A stretch of 64,000 nt of DNA. It comes from Bradyrhizobium sp. AUGA SZCCT0283. GTDB lineage: Bacteria; Pseudomonadota; Alphaproteobacteria; Rhizobiales; Xanthobacteraceae. Made by a program: the position numbers and the translations under genes. The notes below the pieces were generated by a model. The model made no database searches. It was not told where the DNA came from and saw nothing but the letters and a program-made list of their open reading frames with translations. Numbering within the stretch: the stretch's first letter is position 1; each line of letters starts with the position of its first letter. The DNA lies in assembly GCF_018130385.1 (NCBI RefSeq), contig NZ_JAFCLU010000023.1, positions 1 to 64,000 on the forward strand, read 5' to 3'. Of this stretch, positions 61,510 through 64,000 are shown one piece after another.

Positions 61510-61716
61510 ATGCCGCTCCATGACACACGTAAGGGGCGGACCGTTCCTATGAAAAAGCTCGACAACGTCGTTGCCCAGCACATCGAGCAGCGTCTCTTGC
61601 AGTCTAAGCGCCTCGAGCAAATCTTATCGGCCACCCTCCATCGCCGGAAAGAGCGAGCCGAGCCCGAACGGCATAACTACAATCCACCCCTCGCGCCGTT
61701 TCCCGATCGCCCATGA
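61510..61716 (+). pseudogene. Large serine recombinase relic
   Basis: The frame reads RKGRTVPMKKLDNVVAQHIE followed by QRLLQSKRLEQILSATLHRR and KERAEP. This is the segment after the zinc ribbon of large serine recombinases (GRTIPMxKLDxLVxxHLExRLL). The catalytic N-terminal domain and the coiled coil beyond are missing. It begins directly after the fic stop codon. A minus-strand frame across 61819 to 61604, starting with a signal-like LAVMSLLALLTISGAAS, overlaps it and is less convincing. Confidence 0.6.
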
Positions 61717-61912
61717 AGAGTTGGTCAGTAGAGGCCGCTCCAGAAATCGTGAGCAATGCAAGAAGCGACATGACAGCCAGCGTTTTCATGGCGCCAGCAT
61801 CCGCTCCGGTTGCGACCAAAAACGTCAGTGTTCAGTGAATTTTCTGAACGAACGGACGGGGACTTCATGGCCGACCGCCCCGCTGCAGATATTCAAACTC
61901 GATCGCCGCTGC

Positions 61913-63175
61913 TCAGGCCGTATTGCCCGGCTTCCCGAAAGCCCCCGCCTCCGCCAGGGCCGCGATACGTCGCTCATCATAGCCGAGGGTCTTTCGGAGC
62001 ACCTCCCTGGTATGCTCGCCGAGCAGCGGCGCCGCCACGGGATCGACGGTTGGCGTCAGGCTCATCTGCAGCGGCGTTTCAATATTGGGGACGGTGCCTG
62101 CGGTCGGATGCGGAATCCGGCTGAGACGATGGCGGTCGCGCACTTCCGGTGCATTGAAACCTTCCTCAACGGTGCGCAGATAGCCGACCGGTATGTTGGC
62201 CTTCTTCATCTTCGCCATCCAGTGCTCAAGGCTATCGCTGGCAAAGATACCGGCGATGATGGCGCGCAACTTTTCCTTGTTGGCGGTTCGGTTTTTCCTG
62301 TGGGCGAACTCGGGATCGGTGACGAGGTCCGGCCGATCGAGCACGTCCACCACCAGCCGGCGATACAGGCGGTCGTTGGCGCAGGCCATGTAAAGCGGTC
62401 CATCGGATGCCTGATAGACCCCGACGGTGGGCGAGCCGTTCGGCGAATTTCCGAAGCGGCCAGGGTTCGCGCCGCTGATCAGATAGGCCATGCCGTAGAA
62501 GCCGGTCATCGTCACGGCGGTGTCGATCAGCGCGACCTCGACCTGCTGGCCGCGGCCGAGCCGGTCGCGGGCGATCAACGCCAGCAGGATCGCGTTGCAT
62601 GCCGACATACCCGTCGCCATGTCGACGATCGGCGGACCGGTCCGCACCGGCTCGCCATCCGGAAATCCGTTCAGCGACATGAAGCCGCTTTCGGCCTGCG
62701 TGATCGGATCAAACCCCGGACGCAAGGCGAACTCGCCCTTGCGGCCATAGGCCGAGATCGAGCAATAGATCAGCTTCGGATTGATCGGCGCGACGGAGGC
62801 ATAGTCGAGACCGAACTTCTTCATTATGCCGCCGGAGAAATTTTCCACGACGACATCCGCTTTCGCGATCAGTTCGCGCGCGACTTCGAGCGCCGCAGGA
62901 TTGTTGAAATCGAGCGCGATGCCGCGCTTGTTGCGATTGAGGCTAAGGAAGGCCGCGCTCTCGCCGCCGATTTCCGCGTGTTCATAATGGCGGGTATCGT
63001 CGCCCCCGTCAGGGTTTTCGATCTTGATCACCTCGGCGCCGAAATCGGCCAGTGTTTGCGTGCAGGCCGGGCCGGCCACGACCCGGGTGAAGTCGACAAC
63101 CAGCAGACCATCCAGCGCAGTCGGTTCGCCCTTTACGCGCGGCATTCGCTCCGGCAATTGCGGTCTGGCAGTCAT
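61913..63175 (-). CDS. CaiB/BaiF-type class III CoA transferase
   Basis: A 420-residue family III CoA transferase. ATG at 63175 has GAGG nine to ten bases upstream; an ATG at 63184 lies directly against that site. Blocks are LLVVDFTRVVAGPACTQTLA, FGAEVIKIENPDGGDDTRHY, SLNRNKRGIALDFN and the loop RPGFDPITQAESGFMSLNG with the catalytic Asp. It moves CoA between carboxylic acids; formyl-CoA or succinyl-CoA donors are possible. Confidence 0.91.
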   Translation of the reverse strand: MTARPQLPERMPRVKGEPTALDGLLVVDFTRVVAGPACTQTLADFGAEVIKIENPDGGDDTRHYEHAEIGGESAAFLSLNRNKRGIALDFNNPAALEVARELIAKADVVVENFSGGIMKKFGLDYASVAPINPKLIYCSISAYGRKGEFALRPGFDPITQAESGFMSLNGFPDGEPVRTGPPIVDMATGMSACNAILLALIARDRLGRGQQVEVALIDTAVTMTGFYGMAYLISGANPGRFGNSPNGSPTVGVYQASDGPLYMACANDRLYRRLVVDVLDRPDLVTDPEFAHRKNRTANKEKLRAIIAGIFASDSLEHWMAKMKKANIPVGYLRTVEEGFNAPEVRDRHRLSRIPHPTAGTVPNIETPLQMSLTPTVDPVAAPLLGEHTREVLRKTLGYDERRIAALAEAGAFGKPGNTA

Positions 63176-63505
63176 CTCCCGCATTTCCTCTTGTTATTTT
63201 ATTCTGCCTGGCGAAACGAAGGCTTTCGCCGCGACTTCAAGGCTTTCTTACCGGAACCAGGCGGGTAACACCAAACCCCGATTTTGCAGGGCGGGACCTG
63301 CCGCTGACATAGCTCTTAGGACGGCACGCGGGGCCGCCGCATGGCTCTCGCATTCAGGCTGCAGGCCCGAACTCGACCGTGACGCTGCCCCAAAAAAGAC
63401 GCCGCCCGCCCCGGTGAGGTCCGGGAGTCGAGCGGCGTCTCATCGATGAATTGGCGCCGCGAACAGCGTTCGCAGCGCCGTCACTGCTGTGGAAGCCCGT
63501 CTTTC
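63176..63505. other. Intergenic stretch with GFA terminator
   Basis: It contains the rho-independent terminator at 63391 to 63440 and presumably the CoA-transferase promoter. No gene seen. Confidence 0.5.
63391..63440 (-). terminator. Rho-independent terminator of the GFA gene
   Basis: On the minus strand AGACGCCGC and GCGGCGTCT form a 9-bp stem with a long loop, followed by a TTTTTT run (A-run at 63392 to 63397 on the plus strand). It lies 66 bp after the GFA stop. Confidence 0.75.
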
Positions 63506-63928
63506 CTACTCGGCGATCACCTCACCGGAGCCGCCGAGTTCGGCAGGAAAATCCTTCAGTTTGGGCAGCCCATCCCGCATCGGCAGCACCGTCTCGGCGT
63601 AATTGACGTGCACGCCGGGCGTGAAGGGGAGTGTCGGGAGGGTTGCAGCGAAGACATCGACCAGCCCGAGGGTCGGATGATTGGTCATCAGATGACCGCC
63701 GCACTCCGCGCAGTATTTACGCTGGCTCATCGGAGTCTTTTCGAACGTCGCGACATGCTGCGCCCCCGCCGTGATCCGTACCGCTTCCGGCTTCCACAGG
63801 GTGAACGCATTCACCGGTCCCCCGGACCATGAACGGCAGGAACGGCAATGGCAATAACCCATTCCTTCCGGCGTGCCCGTGACCTGGACCTCAACCGCAC
63901 CGCAAAAACAGCTTCCAGTATGCTTCAT
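63506..63928 (-). CDS. GFA (glutathione-dependent formaldehyde-activating enzyme-like) protein
   Basis: A 140-residue GFA-family protein. The zinc ligands are visible: GSCFCGAVEVQV, YCHCRSCRSWSGG and KYCAECGGHLM. This is the Mss4-like fold binding two zincs. Many members are not formaldehyde enzymes, so the function is open. It is followed by a clear terminator. Confidence 0.87.
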   Translation of the reverse strand: MKHTGSCFCGAVEVQVTGTPEGMGYCHCRSCRSWSGGPVNAFTLWKPEAVRITAGAQHVATFEKTPMSQRKYCAECGGHLMTNHPTLGLVDVFAATLPTLPFTPGVHVNYAETVLPMRDGLPKLKDFPAELGGSGEVIAE

Positions 63929-64000
63929 GATTCTTCCGTCTCCCTTCAGACAATTGAGAAGTGGTCAGCTCAGTTTGTGCCAGGGGAACAGCATCGAAAC

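Noticed and set aside
61571..63268. 565-codon plus-strand open frame
   Set aside because: It is the antisense shadow of the CaiB-type CoA transferase and shows no family of its own.
1..64000. CRISPR array
   Set aside because: No set of regularly spaced identical repeats with unique spacers was seen. The only close direct repeats are the three iterons.

Overview
The window looks like chromosome of an alphaproteobacterium of the Rhizobiales, most likely Bradyrhizobium. The base composition is GC-rich, the conjugation genes are of rhizobial ICE type, and the right third carries several small protein families and a short intergenic repeat that I associate with Bradyrhizobium. The genus is an inference; the higher group is fairly secure.

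Region 1 (1 to about 14.8 kb) is one end of an integrative and conjugative element (ICE) related in gene content to the tripartite-style ICEs of Mesorhizobium (ICEMlSym-R7A). Read from the chromosome junction leftward it holds a tyrosine integrase with a small HTH-like partner, a poorly coding 1.3 kb stretch, a hipBA toxin-antitoxin pair, a ParB-like protein that looks like a deletion chimera, a toprim protein, DUF2493, a membrane protein and DUF736. Then comes a regulatory block: a divergent qseC/qseM-like pair with dyad operators, and an fseA-like DUF6499/DUF2285 gene split into two overlapping frames with a TTT-C +1 slip site. Last come an rdfS/AlpA-like excisionase, a frameshifted plasmid-type replication initiator with three iterons, DUF2840, the TraF peptidase and the start of the relaxase, which runs off the left edge. 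The regulatory and excision modules look intact, while repA and parB look damaged.

Region 2 (14.8 to 51.9 kb) is an ordinary-looking but dense catabolic and transport region. Leftward genes encode a crotonase, a molybdopterin oxidoreductase, an SDR without the usual Tyr, an MmgE/PrpD protein and an orphan solute-binding protein. Rightward genes encode an orphan Bug receptor, a two-subunit molybdenum hydroxylase with a cytosolic ModA-like protein, a GntR regulator, a TRAP transporter, a cyclase-family hydrolase and a complete Liv-type ABC transporter. Further on lie a Crp/Fnr regulator, a MATE relic, a second orphan Bug receptor, an ABC transporter operon with a phosphodiesterase, a zinc alcohol dehydrogenase, a second crotonase, a three-subunit CoxMSL-like molybdenum hydroxylase, an LLM flavin enzyme with a deacetylase, and a two-component flavin monooxygenase. 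The shared theme is uptake and oxidative or CoA-linked breakdown of small organic acids or aromatic and heterocyclic compounds. The real substrates are not readable from sequence.

Region 3 (51.9 to 53.3 kb) is a scar with degenerate tRNA-like pieces on both strands and the C-terminal relic of a tyrosine integrase.

Region 4 (53.3 to 64 kb) is core-like: an LTXXQ/Spy-like periplasmic protein, several small membrane or hypothetical proteins, a phasin, an alpha-hydroxy-acid oxidase, a Fic protein with a strong pair of dyad operators overlapping its translation start, a serine-recombinase relic, a CaiB-type CoA transferase and a GFA-family protein. I found no rRNA, no intact tRNA and no CRISPR array.
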